Positions 8,272 through 16,900 of a stretch of DNA of 64,000 nucleotides are shown in pieces. The DNA comes from Desulfobacula toluolica Tol2. GTDB taxonomy: Bacteria > Desulfobacterota > Desulfobacteria > Desulfobacterales > Desulfobacteraceae. The stretch's first letter is position 1, and each line of letters begins with the position of its first letter. The stretch lies in assembly GCF_000307105.1 (NCBI RefSeq), contig NC_018645.1:4846001-4910000 (forward strand). Direction: 5' to 3'. The notes below the pieces were generated by a model, which searched no databases, was not told the origin of the DNA, and saw only the letters and a program-made list of their open reading frames with translations. Made by a program: the position numbers and the translations under genes.

Positions 8272-10365
8272 TTAGAAACTATAGCTTATACCTGCTTCAA
8301 AATATGCGCCGCCCTGAACATAGTAGGCATTTTTAGGCTCGCCGTCGGCACTGGTTAAGGTGCCTGCAGTATTTGAAACATATTCAAGATCTTCATCAAA
8401 AATATTTTTACCCAGAACCCAGAATTTCCATTGGTTCCAGGCATAGGAAATTCTTGCATCAACAGTTGTTTTGGAAGGATATTTTATGCGGTTTAAATAA
8501 TCCACATATCGTTCACCCATGTAATTGATATCCATGCTGAACTTGAGCCCTTCCAAGGGAAAAAAATCAAGTCCTACAAGACCGCTGAATTCAGGAACCC
8601 AGTAGATTTGTTTTCCGGCAATGTCGGCGTGCTTATCCGTGGTGTTTGACGGATGAAGTTTGGCAGATACTGTGCCTGAAGTCCATTGGATATCCTGGTA
8701 GGTACCGGCCAGACGGTAGCCGAAAAAAGAACACACCCGGCCATCGGCTTCAAGCTCAATGCCTTTTGCCTCGGCATCACCGATATTTCCCCGTCCTCGA
8801 GATGTCGTTCCTTCATAGACTGAGCCAAACTTGTCCTTATAATCTGAAAAATAGAGGGTGGCATTTATATTGAAAGCCTTGTTCAGCATGTGCTTATAAC
8901 CGATTTCATAAGTCATAACCTCTTCTGGCTCCAGGTTTTCAGGAGGGTTAAAAGTTCCGCCATCTTCAACCGCCCAGGCATAATACCGGGGCGTTGGAAA
9001 CCAGTAATTTCTTCCTGCTGAAACATAGAGGTTTGCCTTGTCCGTGAAACGGTAGGACGGGGCTATAAAATAACTGAACATGGTTCGATCCTCATCTGCA
9101 ATATTTGGCACCTTGTCTTGCAGTTTAACTTCGGTCCTGTCCAGTCGTCCTCCTGTTTTAAATCCCCATTTTTCTTGAAAAAGAAAGTCATTATCCCAGA
9201 AGATACCATAGGTTTTCTCCTGGAGATCAAAATTGTATGCATCCGTGTTTTTACCCGGATCAAACGGATATATCCGGCTTACATCATTATCAATGCTTTC
9301 ATAATTCAATCCAATTGAGGGTGTATAGCTTATGGCACCAAACTTAAAATGATATCCACCCGAAATTGAGACCGTATAAGTATCTTGTTCAGAATCATTG
9401 TGATATACGCTTGAGGGTTTATCAAAAAGATAAGCAAGGCTCTTGTCTATTTCATCATAACCTGTCCAGGAAAGTGTGGAATCGATAAATTTTTTCTCAT
9501 CTTTATGAGACAGTTCAAGGGCAATGATTGAATTTTGCTGCTCTTTTTCAGTATGCCAGATCAAATCTGAATCTGTTTCACTTTTCGGAAAATGGATGTC
9601 CCTGCGGTAATTTTCCAATTGCCATTGGTACTTTAAAAACCCATACGCCGTATCTATATCATAGTCCATATGATTAACCCATATGCCAATGCGGGTCTGA
9701 TCAGACAAATTATACCCAAGCCTGGCAAGAACCGATAACCTGTTTTCTTCTTCCTGCTCATACCCATCAGTGTGATGGTTTCCAATATTTAACATGTAAT
9801 CATACTGGTTTTGCCTGCCATGGAGGGATGCGGTTTCATCATGGGTATCCCATGAACCGTATGAGGCAGAGACATCACCATGAATGCCTTCTTGCTTTGC
9901 TTTTTTGGTAATAATATTGATGACCCCACGAGCCGCACCAGGCCCGTATGCAATCCCGGCGGAGCGCAGCACTTCAATGCGCTCAATTTGTGCTACGGGA
10001 ATAAAGTCAAATTCACTATACCTGGAATCCCCGATTTTTTGCGGGATACCGTCAATCAGGATAACAGGCCCCCCTGCCATTGCGCTTTTGTTGCCGCGAA
10101 TCACAACTGTACCGCGCTTTGCACTACTGTCAACAACACCTGGAATTTTACCCAGGGCTTCGATAACATTTTTCGCCCCCATTTCTTCCAATTCCGTTCC
10201 AGTGATAATGGAAAGACTGGCAGGCGTATTAATTGCATTTATTTTATTGGTGGAGGTGACAACCAATTCATCCATTTTATGAACAGGTTCTTTTATTTCC
10301 AGGGCCATTACATAAGCAGGCAGAAAAACAGCTAAAAAGATCAAACCAACAAGACAGCGTTTCAT
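8272..10365 (-). CDS. TonB-dependent outer-membrane receptor, probably for cobalamin or corrinoids
   Basis: This 697-residue protein has an N-terminal signal peptide (MKRCLVGLIFLAVFLPAYVMA), a TonB box region (MDELVVTST at about 30-38), a plug domain (residues about 40-165: TPASLSIITGTELEEMG, VVIRGNK, PVILIDGIPQ, VEIERIEVLRS-like stretch) and a C-terminal 22-strand barrel ending in an aromatic residue (AGISYSF), as needed for barrel insertion. Size is normal for the family. It imports a scarce ligand across the outer membrane using TonB energy. The mRNA leader contains a cobalamin riboswitch, which is the reason for proposing B12 or a corrinoid as ligand. No TonB, ExbBD or BtuCDF genes are in this window. 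Start ATG follows AAAGGAATTTAA. Confidence 0.93.
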   Translation of the reverse strand: MKRCLVGLIFLAVFLPAYVMALEIKEPVHKMDELVVTSTNKINAINTPASLSIITGTELEEMGAKNVIEALGKIPGVVDSSAKRGTVVIRGNKSAMAGGPVILIDGIPQKIGDSRYSEFDFIPVAQIERIEVLRSAGIAYGPGAARGVINIITKKAKQEGIHGDVSASYGSWDTHDETASLHGRQNQYDYMLNIGNHHTDGYEQEEENRLSVLARLGYNLSDQTRIGIWVNHMDYDIDTAYGFLKYQWQLENYRRDIHFPKSETDSDLIWHTEKEQQNSIIALELSHKDEKKFIDSTLSWTGYDEIDKSLAYLFDKPSSVYHNDSEQDTYTVSISGGYHFKFGAISYTPSIGLNYESIDNDVSRIYPFDPGKNTDAYNFDLQEKTYGIFWDNDFLFQEKWGFKTGGRLDRTEVKLQDKVPNIADEDRTMFSYFIAPSYRFTDKANLYVSAGRNYWFPTPRYYAWAVEDGGTFNPPENLEPEEVMTYEIGYKHMLNKAFNINATLYFSDYKDKFGSVYEGTTSRGRGNIGDAEAKGIELEADGRVCSFFGYRLAGTYQDIQWTSGTVSAKLHPSNTTDKHADIAGKQIYWVPEFSGLVGLDFFPLEGLKFSMDINYMGERYVDYLNRIKYPSKTTVDARISYAWNQWKFWVLGKNIFDEDLEYVSNTAGTLTSADGEPKNAYYVQGGAYFEAGISYSF

Positions 10366-10464
10366 TTAAATTCCTTTCACAATTATAATTAAACAATCCA
10401 TAATTGATTCGGAATTTTCCTGATCGTCAGGCAAAAGTGTTTTTGATATGCTTGAAACAGGGCA

Positions 10465-10502
10465 AACAAAAATCCCGAATCACTCCAAATGTTTGATCCG
10501 GG
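10465..10502 (-). terminator. Riboswitch-controlled terminator
   Basis: On the minus strand CCCGGATCA and TGATTCGGG form a 9-bp stem (one G-U pair) around an 11-base loop, followed by ATTTTTG. It lies between the cobalamin aptamer and the receptor gene, about 100 bp before the start codon, in the place of an expression platform acting by premature termination. Confidence 0.62.
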
Positions 10503-10567
10503 AAGTCCCTTTTTTTATCCTCAAAATCATTTAATCCACTTCTGTCCATAAAGCAGATTATCAATCA

Positions 10568-10765
10568 GGTTTCGGCAGGTCTTCTGACTTCCTTTCTTTT
10601 TTGCCAGCCTTCCCATTTTGTTCAAACAAAACAGTGACATTTTCCAGCCAAAAAAGTTCCCCTTTATTTTAAAAGAGGCGGGGTTACAGCGGCGGGCCCG
10701 TCCCTGAATTTCACAGGAGTTCCCTATTAAGCATTAAAGCACCAAAACACAGGTATTCCTATTGA
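10568..10765 (-). promoter_or_regulatory. Cobalamin riboswitch (aptamer)
   Basis: Read on the minus strand the region contains the ordered conserved blocks of the cobalamin aptamer: GGTGC near the 5' end, AATAGGGAA, CTGTGAAATTCAGG, ACGGGCCCGCCGCTGTAA, then GGGAAGGCTGGC and the terminal B12 box AAGTCAGAAGACCTGCCG (10573-10590). Spacing between the blocks is normal. It should bind adenosyl- or methyl-cobalamin and switch off the TonB receptor gene through the downstream terminator. Exact ends are approximate. Confidence 0.9.
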
Positions 10766-10904
10766 CAGACAGTAAAAAAGTCAAGGTAAATTTATTTTAA
10801 CTAATTCATATTACCTCACACCTTCATCAAGCGTTTCAAAATAAAAATGATTTTGAAAAAACAACATTTTTGAATGCTTAAAATCAAATACTTGTTAAAA
10901 TGTC

Positions 10905-10933
10905 TTGACAACTTTACAGATATTTTTTATCTT
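10905..10933 (+). promoter_or_regulatory. Sigma-70 type promoter of the GntR gene
   Basis: TTGACA (10905-10910), a 17-bp spacer and TATCTT (10928-10933) form a good housekeeping promoter 35 bp before the GntR start codon. It points away from the riboswitch, whose own promoter must lie in the same gene-free interval on the other strand. Confidence 0.55.
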
Positions 10934-10968
10934 TTGCTATTCTTCCAATAATTATTACGGGGTTAATA

Positions 10969-11697
10969 ATGCTCAATCACAAGTCACCTCTTCCCTTATA
11001 CCATCAGCTGGCAGATATCCTGACAGAACAGATCCGATGCGGAACATACATGCCCGGAGATCTTATCCCGTCTGAAAACGGGATGGCAAAGCAGTACGGC
11101 ATTGGCCGTCCAACAGTGCGCCAGGCCATGGATACACTTGTCAAAAAAGGCCTTGTGGAACGCAAAAGAGGGGCTGGAACTTTTGTGAAGCAACCCGGCA
11201 ACCAGGTGGACCTGTTTTGTCTTGCAGGCACGTCCCAGGCGTTTGAAACAAAAGGGATCAAGACTGAATCAAAACTTCTGGCTCCTCTGGCTGCCGTGAA
11301 TGTTACTGATGATAAAACCAATCCTTTTGAAGGAAAACCCGCTTTTTTTTTATCGCGCCTAACCTGTGTTAAGGCAGATCCTGTATTATTGGAGGATATC
11401 TATCTTCATCCAGTATTGTTCAGGGGCCTGGAAACTGTGGATCTTGAAAACAGATCCCTTTCCGGGGTGGTGTCGGATCAGTATTATCTGAAGCCGGAAA
11501 CAGGCAGGCAAACCTTTAAAATATCTTTTCTGCCTGAAAACAAGTCAACAGCACTTAACCTGAATCCTTCCGATCCTGTTCTTGAAGTGGAACGGACTTT
11601 GAATTTCCCGGAAGCACCCGGAGCTATATTTTCACGTTTGTACTGCAGAACGGATAAATTTGCATTTTCCCAGACCATGAGCCTTAAGATGACATAA
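10969..11697 (+). CDS. GntR-family transcription regulator, HutC subfamily
   Basis: This 242-residue protein has an N-terminal winged helix (residues 1-75: PLYHQLADILTEQIR, PSENGMAKQYGIGRPTVRQA, then VERKRGAGTFV, all standard GntR signatures) and a C-terminal UTRA ligand-binding domain of the HutC type (about 90-240, FLSRLTCVKADPVLLEDIYL and VLEVERTLN). It binds DNA as a dimer and responds to a small effector. The trpBA genes follow in the same direction 154 bp downstream, and an almost perfect palindrome in that gap could be its operator. A GntR regulator is not the usual control for trp genes in this group, so its target is inferred from position only. Confidence 0.93.
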   Translation: MLNHKSPLPLYHQLADILTEQIRCGTYMPGDLIPSENGMAKQYGIGRPTVRQAMDTLVKKGLVERKRGAGTFVKQPGNQVDLFCLAGTSQAFETKGIKTESKLLAPLAAVNVTDDKTNPFEGKPAFFLSRLTCVKADPVLLEDIYLHPVLFRGLETVDLENRSLSGVVSDQYYLKPETGRQTFKISFLPENKSTALNLNPSDPVLEVERTLNFPEAPGAIFSRLYCRTDKFAFSQTMSLKMT

Positions 11698-11709
11698 ACA
11701 ATCAAAAAA

Positions 11710-11740
11710 CCGGATCATATCCGGCCATTGAAACCAATGG
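11710..11740. promoter_or_regulatory. Two consecutive palindromes between gntR and trpB
   Basis: CCGGATCATATCCGG (11710-11724) is a perfect inverted repeat, immediately followed by CCATTG-AAAC-CAATGG (11725-11740). Neither is followed by a T tract. They may be the operator of the adjacent GntR regulator, or hairpins ending its transcript; sequence alone does not decide. Confidence 0.35.
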
Positions 11741-11753
11741 TTTACATATAACG

Positions 11754-11830
11754 GCCATGGCAGATCACTCTGCCACAATAAACAATGAAAAATATTTAAT
11801 TTCAGCAGGTTAAATGTTCTTTCGTATAAA
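11754..11830 (+). repeat. Dispersed ~77-bp element, copy A
   Basis: This stretch contains the hairpin TGGCAGA-TCAC-TCTGCCA and a tail TTCAGCAGGTTAAATGTTCT followed by TTCGTATAAA. A second copy with the same layout and similar spacing is at 49887-49963 and the tail alone is repeated at 50888-50925. Here it lies 21 bp before the trpB start codon. Function unknown: leader RNA, regulator site or small mobile repeat are all possible. Confidence 0.5.
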
Positions 11831-11851
11831 CCATGAGCAGGAGCAAATAAC

Positions 11852-13078
11852 ATGAAAAACAGGGGATATTACGGTAACCATGGCGGGGCATTTTTGCCTG
11901 AGATTCTGGTTGCCACGTTTGATGAACTGGAAATTGAGTTTGAAAAAATAAAAAAAGATCCGTCTTTTTGGAAAGAGTATGAAACCTTGATGGGATCTTA
12001 CTCCTGCCGTCCCACCCCTTTGACCTTTGCTGACAACCTTACCCGGGAATTTGGCGGTGCAAAAATATATATCAAGCGAGAAGACCTCAATCACACAGGC
12101 GCCCACAAAGCCAACAATGTAATGGGTCAGGGGCTGCTGGTCAAACGCATGGGAAAAAAACGGGTGATTGCGGAAACAGGGGCAGGACAGCACGGGGTGG
12201 CAACTGCCACAATGGCGGCAAAGTTCGGATTTGACTGCACCATCTACATGGGGGAAGTGGATGTGTTGCGCCAGCGTCCCAATGTGTTCTGGATGGAGCA
12301 GTTAGGTGCCACCGTGGTTCCGGTAAAAGACGGCACAAGAATTTTAAAGGATGCCATCAACGAAGCGTTCCGGGACTGGGTAACAAACATGGACACCACC
12401 CATTATGTCCTGGGAACCGCCTGCGGGCCACACCCTTTCCCGGAAATGGTCTCTTATTTTCAATCCATTATTGGCAAGGAGGCAAGACAGCAGATTCTGG
12501 ATGTGGAAGGCAAACTTCCCAAACGGGTATATGCATGCGTGGGCGGCGGGTCCAATGCCATGGGGATTTTTTCAGGATTTTTAAATGATCCTGTGGAGCT
12601 TGTGGGGGTTGAGGCAGGAGGCAAGGGTTTAAATTCAGGCATGCACGCCTCCCGGCTGAGTTCGGCAGATGGAAGCCATGGTATTGCCCAGGGGTATAAG
12701 ACCTATTTTCTTCAGGATGATGACGGCCAGATGAAAGAGACCCACTCTATTTCAGCCGGGCTGGATTATGTGGGGGTGTCTCCGATTTTATCCCACATGC
12801 ATGACCAGGGAACGGCAAGGTTTGAAAGCGCAACAGATACTGAGGTTGTGGCTGCGCTGAAACTGACCATGCAAAAAGAAGGAATTATCCCGGCCCTGGA
12901 ATCTGCCCATGCTTTTGCCAGGGCATTTAAGGAAGCGCCTTCCCTTTCAAAAGACGATGTGATCATCATCAATCAGTCCGGCAGGGGTGACAAGGACATT
13001 TTTACAGTGGCAGAGGCTGTTAATGATCCCAAATGGAAAGAATTTATTATTGAAAAGGCCAAAGAATACAATGCTTGA
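11852..13078 (+). CDS. trpB: Tryptophan synthase beta chain
   Basis: This 408-residue PLP enzyme makes L-tryptophan from indole and L-serine in complex with the alpha chain. The PLP lysine is K86 in HTGAHKANN; the substrate-tunnel motif RQRPNVFWMEQLGA and the glycine-rich phosphate loop CVGGGSNAMG are intact, and the length is normal for TrpB1. Start ATG follows AGGAGCAAATAAC. Its stop overlaps the trpA start (ATGCTTGA), so the two are translationally coupled. No other trp genes are in the window; a GntR-type regulator precedes it. Call is firm. Confidence 0.97.
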   Translation: MKNRGYYGNHGGAFLPEILVATFDELEIEFEKIKKDPSFWKEYETLMGSYSCRPTPLTFADNLTREFGGAKIYIKREDLNHTGAHKANNVMGQGLLVKRMGKKRVIAETGAGQHGVATATMAAKFGFDCTIYMGEVDVLRQRPNVFWMEQLGATVVPVKDGTRILKDAINEAFRDWVTNMDTTHYVLGTACGPHPFPEMVSYFQSIIGKEARQQILDVEGKLPKRVYACVGGGSNAMGIFSGFLNDPVELVGVEAGGKGLNSGMHASRLSSADGSHGIAQGYKTYFLQDDDGQMKETHSISAGLDYVGVSPILSHMHDQGTARFESATDTEVVAALKLTMQKEGIIPALESAHAFARAFKEAPSLSKDDVIIINQSGRGDKDIFTVAEAVNDPKWKEFIIEKAKEYNA

Positions 13079-13832
13079 ATCCTATATAAAAGACCGACTC
13101 AAAAACCGTGATATTTTGTTGATGACCCATATTGTCATGGGGTATCCCTCCTTTGAAGACTGTTTTGAAATCGTAAGGCAGATGGTTGATGCCGGAGTGG
13201 ATTTAATGGAATTGCAATTGCCGTTTTCAGAACCCATGGCAGACGGTCCTGTGATTTTAAAAGCCAACCAGGCAGCTCTGGAAAAAGGGTCAACCGTTCA
13301 AAAATGCTTTGAATTTGCCCGGGCCGTATCAAAGGAATTTTCCATCCCGTTTTTGTTCATGAGTTATGCCAACATTCTTTTTAAATACGGAATGGAAAAA
13401 TTTTCAGACAAAATGGTTCAAATAAATCTAAAAGGTGCCATTGTGCCGGATCTGCCGCCTGAAGAGGGCAAAGAGTATATCTGTGCCATGCAAAAAAATA
13501 ATCTGGACCCCATTTATATTTTTTCCCCGGAAACAAGCGATGAGAGACTGGCATATTTAGCCTCCCATGCCTCAGGCTTTGTCTATTGCCTTGCCAGGAA
13601 AGGGGTTACCGGAAAAGACACTGCTTTTTCAGATGATCTTGCCGTTTATCTGTCAAGGTGTCGAAAGGCCACTGACCTTCCTTTGGCCGTGGGATTCGGC
13701 GTAAAAGAAAAAGCTGATGTGGACTATTTAAAAGGCAAGGCAGATATTGCCGTGATCGGCTCCCAGACTATCAGGATCGTGGAAGAAAAAGGTGCTGCTG
13801 CAGCCGGGGAGTTTATCCGCAGCCTTTTGTAA
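13071..13832 (+). CDS. trpA: Tryptophan synthase alpha chain
   Basis: This 253-residue TIM-barrel enzyme cleaves indole-3-glycerol phosphate to indole and glyceraldehyde 3-phosphate. The catalytic pair is present as E47 (DLMELQLPFS) and D58 (PMADGPVI), matching E49 and D60 of the enteric enzyme; the phosphate-binding end VGFGVKEKADV and AVIGSQTIRI is intact. The start at 13071 was chosen because it overlaps the trpB stop and gives the normal N-terminus MLESYIKDRL; an earlier in-frame Met lies inside trpB. The following 136 bp before the convergent minus-strand operon hold a small GCGGG-TTT-CCCGC hairpin. Confidence 0.96.
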   Translation: MLESYIKDRLKNRDILLMTHIVMGYPSFEDCFEIVRQMVDAGVDLMELQLPFSEPMADGPVILKANQAALEKGSTVQKCFEFARAVSKEFSIPFLFMSYANILFKYGMEKFSDKMVQINLKGAIVPDLPPEEGKEYICAMQKNNLDPIYIFSPETSDERLAYLASHASGFVYCLARKGVTGKDTAFSDDLAVYLSRCRKATDLPLAVGFGVKEKADVDYLKGKADIAVIGSQTIRIVEEKGAAAAGEFIRSLL

Positions 13833-13968
13833 CATGTGATCTGTTAATGCCTTACTCCTCAATTTTTTGTTAAAAAAAACAAGAAAATTAGGAGAGGCAT
13901 CTGAATTGCGGGTTTCCCGCCTTAGCTGTACCTGTTCATCACATTTTATCACATTGCATCACGTTGTG

Positions 13969-16900
13969 TTATCCGGCAAGCCAGCCGCCTTTTTGACGCT
14001 GATTTAATTTTTTCAGTTCAATGGCGGCTCGTTCATGGCTGATACGTTCATTGATCAGGTCTTTGTATATCCGGTCGGCGATTTTACGCCGCTTGACAGC
14101 ATCACCTGCATCCAGAACAGCCTCAACCATTCCGGTTATTTTAGAGGCGATGCTGTTTTCAGATCCGGCAACAGTCAGATTATTTTTAATGGCAGTGACG
14201 GCAGTGTCAAGGTTTGACCGGATCAGGGCGATCCCTGCCTGATATTTTTCCGTCTGAGCAATCCCTTTGCCTGCTGTCTGATCTAAAATATTGATCAGAT
14301 AATCCCGGCATAACATGCCATAATCCTGGAAAGACGTGAGCATATTCAACCCTTGCTCAAAGACTTCTGGTTCCCGGTCATTCAATAAATTTTGCCCCGC
14401 CAGATAACACTGCTCCCAGGCCTGCCACCGGTAAACAAAATCCAGGCCAGGGCCTTTGATGTTCTGCAGTCCCATGACCCTGTTCAACAGTCCTGGAGGA
14501 GTATGGCTGCAAATGGTATTGATGATCTGTTCGCCTGTGGCATGGACATTTTCAATAACAATTAATTTTTGCTTAAACCATCTGGTAACAAGGGTTTTAA
14601 ACTCCATTTCCAGGGCTTTTGTACTGGGTTGCTGTTTTATTTTTTCCTGGAATGCTTCAGCCTCTTTGTTCTGTTTTTTCAATTTCTCAATATGGTGTAT
14701 GATTTGCTCTGTTTTTTTTGCTCTGTTTTTTAATTCCAAGTTTTTTAATGTCGTATTTTCAAGCAATGAAGCAGGATGGGTGACGGCTGTTTTGATTTCT
14801 TCCTGGCTTAGTTTTGCTCCCAGGCTGTTGAGCATAACCTTTGCCCGGTTGATAACCGTCTGTGAAGAAAGTGCTATTCTCAATTTTACGGCAACTTGCC
14901 GGAATGTTGAAAGGCCTGCATTACGGTCATTGGTCTCGGTTGGGAACAAATTGATTTTTTCCAGATATTCATCCCAGGCCGCAGTAATGAATCCCATGAG
15001 TCCAGACAGGTTTGATCCGATCAGAAAATGATAATCAGCACTGAGATCCTCCACAATAATTGAGGCAAACATCCTGGATCTTGTTATTCTGTCCGCCCGG
15101 TTGTTGACCAGAGTGCTGATAATGGTTTCAGGAGTATTTTCATAATCAGGGCTGTCAAGTTTCATCCGTTTCCAGTTGCTCAGGGTTGCAAACCGCTCAT
15201 TGGCCGACATACCGTTAATAAATGCAAGTTTTTTGTTTTTTATGGGCGCAACAGGAAAGACTTTTAAAGCCCCGATATCGGGAATCACCCTGTCTGCCAT
15301 CTCCCGGAGGGCAAAATCGGGATCTATGTCTAAAAAACCGGCCAGTTTTAATACCAGGGCCACATTGCTGGGATGCTCCTCATATGTAAACCTGCCCAGT
15401 ACGTCCGGTGTCAGCAACCCTGATTCAAGCCAGCCTGTATACTCTATTTTTGTTTTTTTCTCTTGTGCATCCCGGGCAAGGATGGGTTTCATTTCCTCTT
15501 CAGATGTAATCAGCACACCTTTTTTCGGGATAAAATTTGTCATGACCTGTGGAATGTTGATGCCTGCCGGTCCTTGAATATCCTCATGATCCGGATAAGT
15601 ATTGGTAATGGTGGACACATCGTCACGGGTCCATTGCTGCTGGAGAATTTTGACAAAGGCAGGAGACAGGGCCATGCATTCCCATAAAAATATTTTTGAT
15701 TTCAGTTTTTGAGTCATGCGGATCATATGATGATGTTCCCATATGGTTGCTTTGTCATAGGGTCTGAAAAGAAACATTTCCCTTGTTTTCCCAAAGGGGA
15801 AGGCATGAAGAAACATGGCTTCGCATCCGGTTGTCTTGTTCACCAGCCCATGCCCTAAAGCTTCAAATACAGCGGCTTTAAGTCTTTCAACCCCAGATTT
15901 TCCACGGGTTCCCCATCCGCCGATGACAAGGGTTATTTGTTTTCTGGCAGATGCAACAGCATGGCTTAAGGACAGATTTTTATAGAGAAAGAAAAAAAGC
16001 AGTGCAGCTGAAAAAAGACCCAGTTCATACAAAGAGTTTTCATAGGCTGAAAAAAAATAATATTTGAACCGGGTCCATACATCCGGGGTGAAAAAGGGAA
16101 GGCCAAAAGCAAAAAATCTTGTTACTGAAGGATCTTCATCTTTTTGTGGCGGTATAACGGCAAAACCCTCAAATTGTATGTCAAAGCCCAGTTTTCTCAA
16201 GGAGCGGATATAATTATCCGGGTTTTCCCGGCTAGTCTCCTCCCAGTTTCTAAAATCCGCATGTTTTGAAAATCCCAGGGTGAGCGATATCCAGGCCAGG
16301 GCACGCCTGAATAAAGACCGGGGAGAATACATTTTTGTGACACCTTCCGGGGTATAGATTTTAACCGGTCTGGTTGAAAAAACTGTTTTTGAACAGCCTA
16401 CGGCGTCATCAACCAGAGGAAGATAGGGCCTCCACCCGGATTCAGTGTCAACATACAAGGGTTCTCCCGGAACTTTTGTCCGGGTAAGTTCGCTGCCTAT
16501 ACCTGAAGGGGCTCTCAGGTGTCCAAAATATTTTCTGCCGGTGATGTGGCTGAACCCCTGCCGTTTATCCGGTGACGGGGAAAAAAATTCATGTAAAAAT
16601 CTCCAGACCCGGAAACCAAAACGCTCTCCTCTGAAAAGAAAAATTCCGGTGATGCCTTTTTCAAGACCCAGGCTGAAATCTTCCAGGGCAAGTACGCAAA
16701 GGATTCTGCCGATACTGTTGTCGTCCATATTTTTAAACCAGGACTTGGGAAGCCGCTTTTTTTTGCCGGGTCTGATATGGGGGATAATGGCGGCAAGTTT
16801 CTCCATCAAGTCTTTTGCTTCATCATCTGTTTGAATGAGCAGTTTTTCCCGGGTTAATGCAGCCCAGCGTCTTACAGACAAAGATTTCGCGGTCTTATGA

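Noticed and set aside
13833-13968. GCGGG-TTT-CCCGC hairpin after trpA as a terminator
   Set aside because: Short stem, tiny loop and no T tract; too weak to list as a separate feature.
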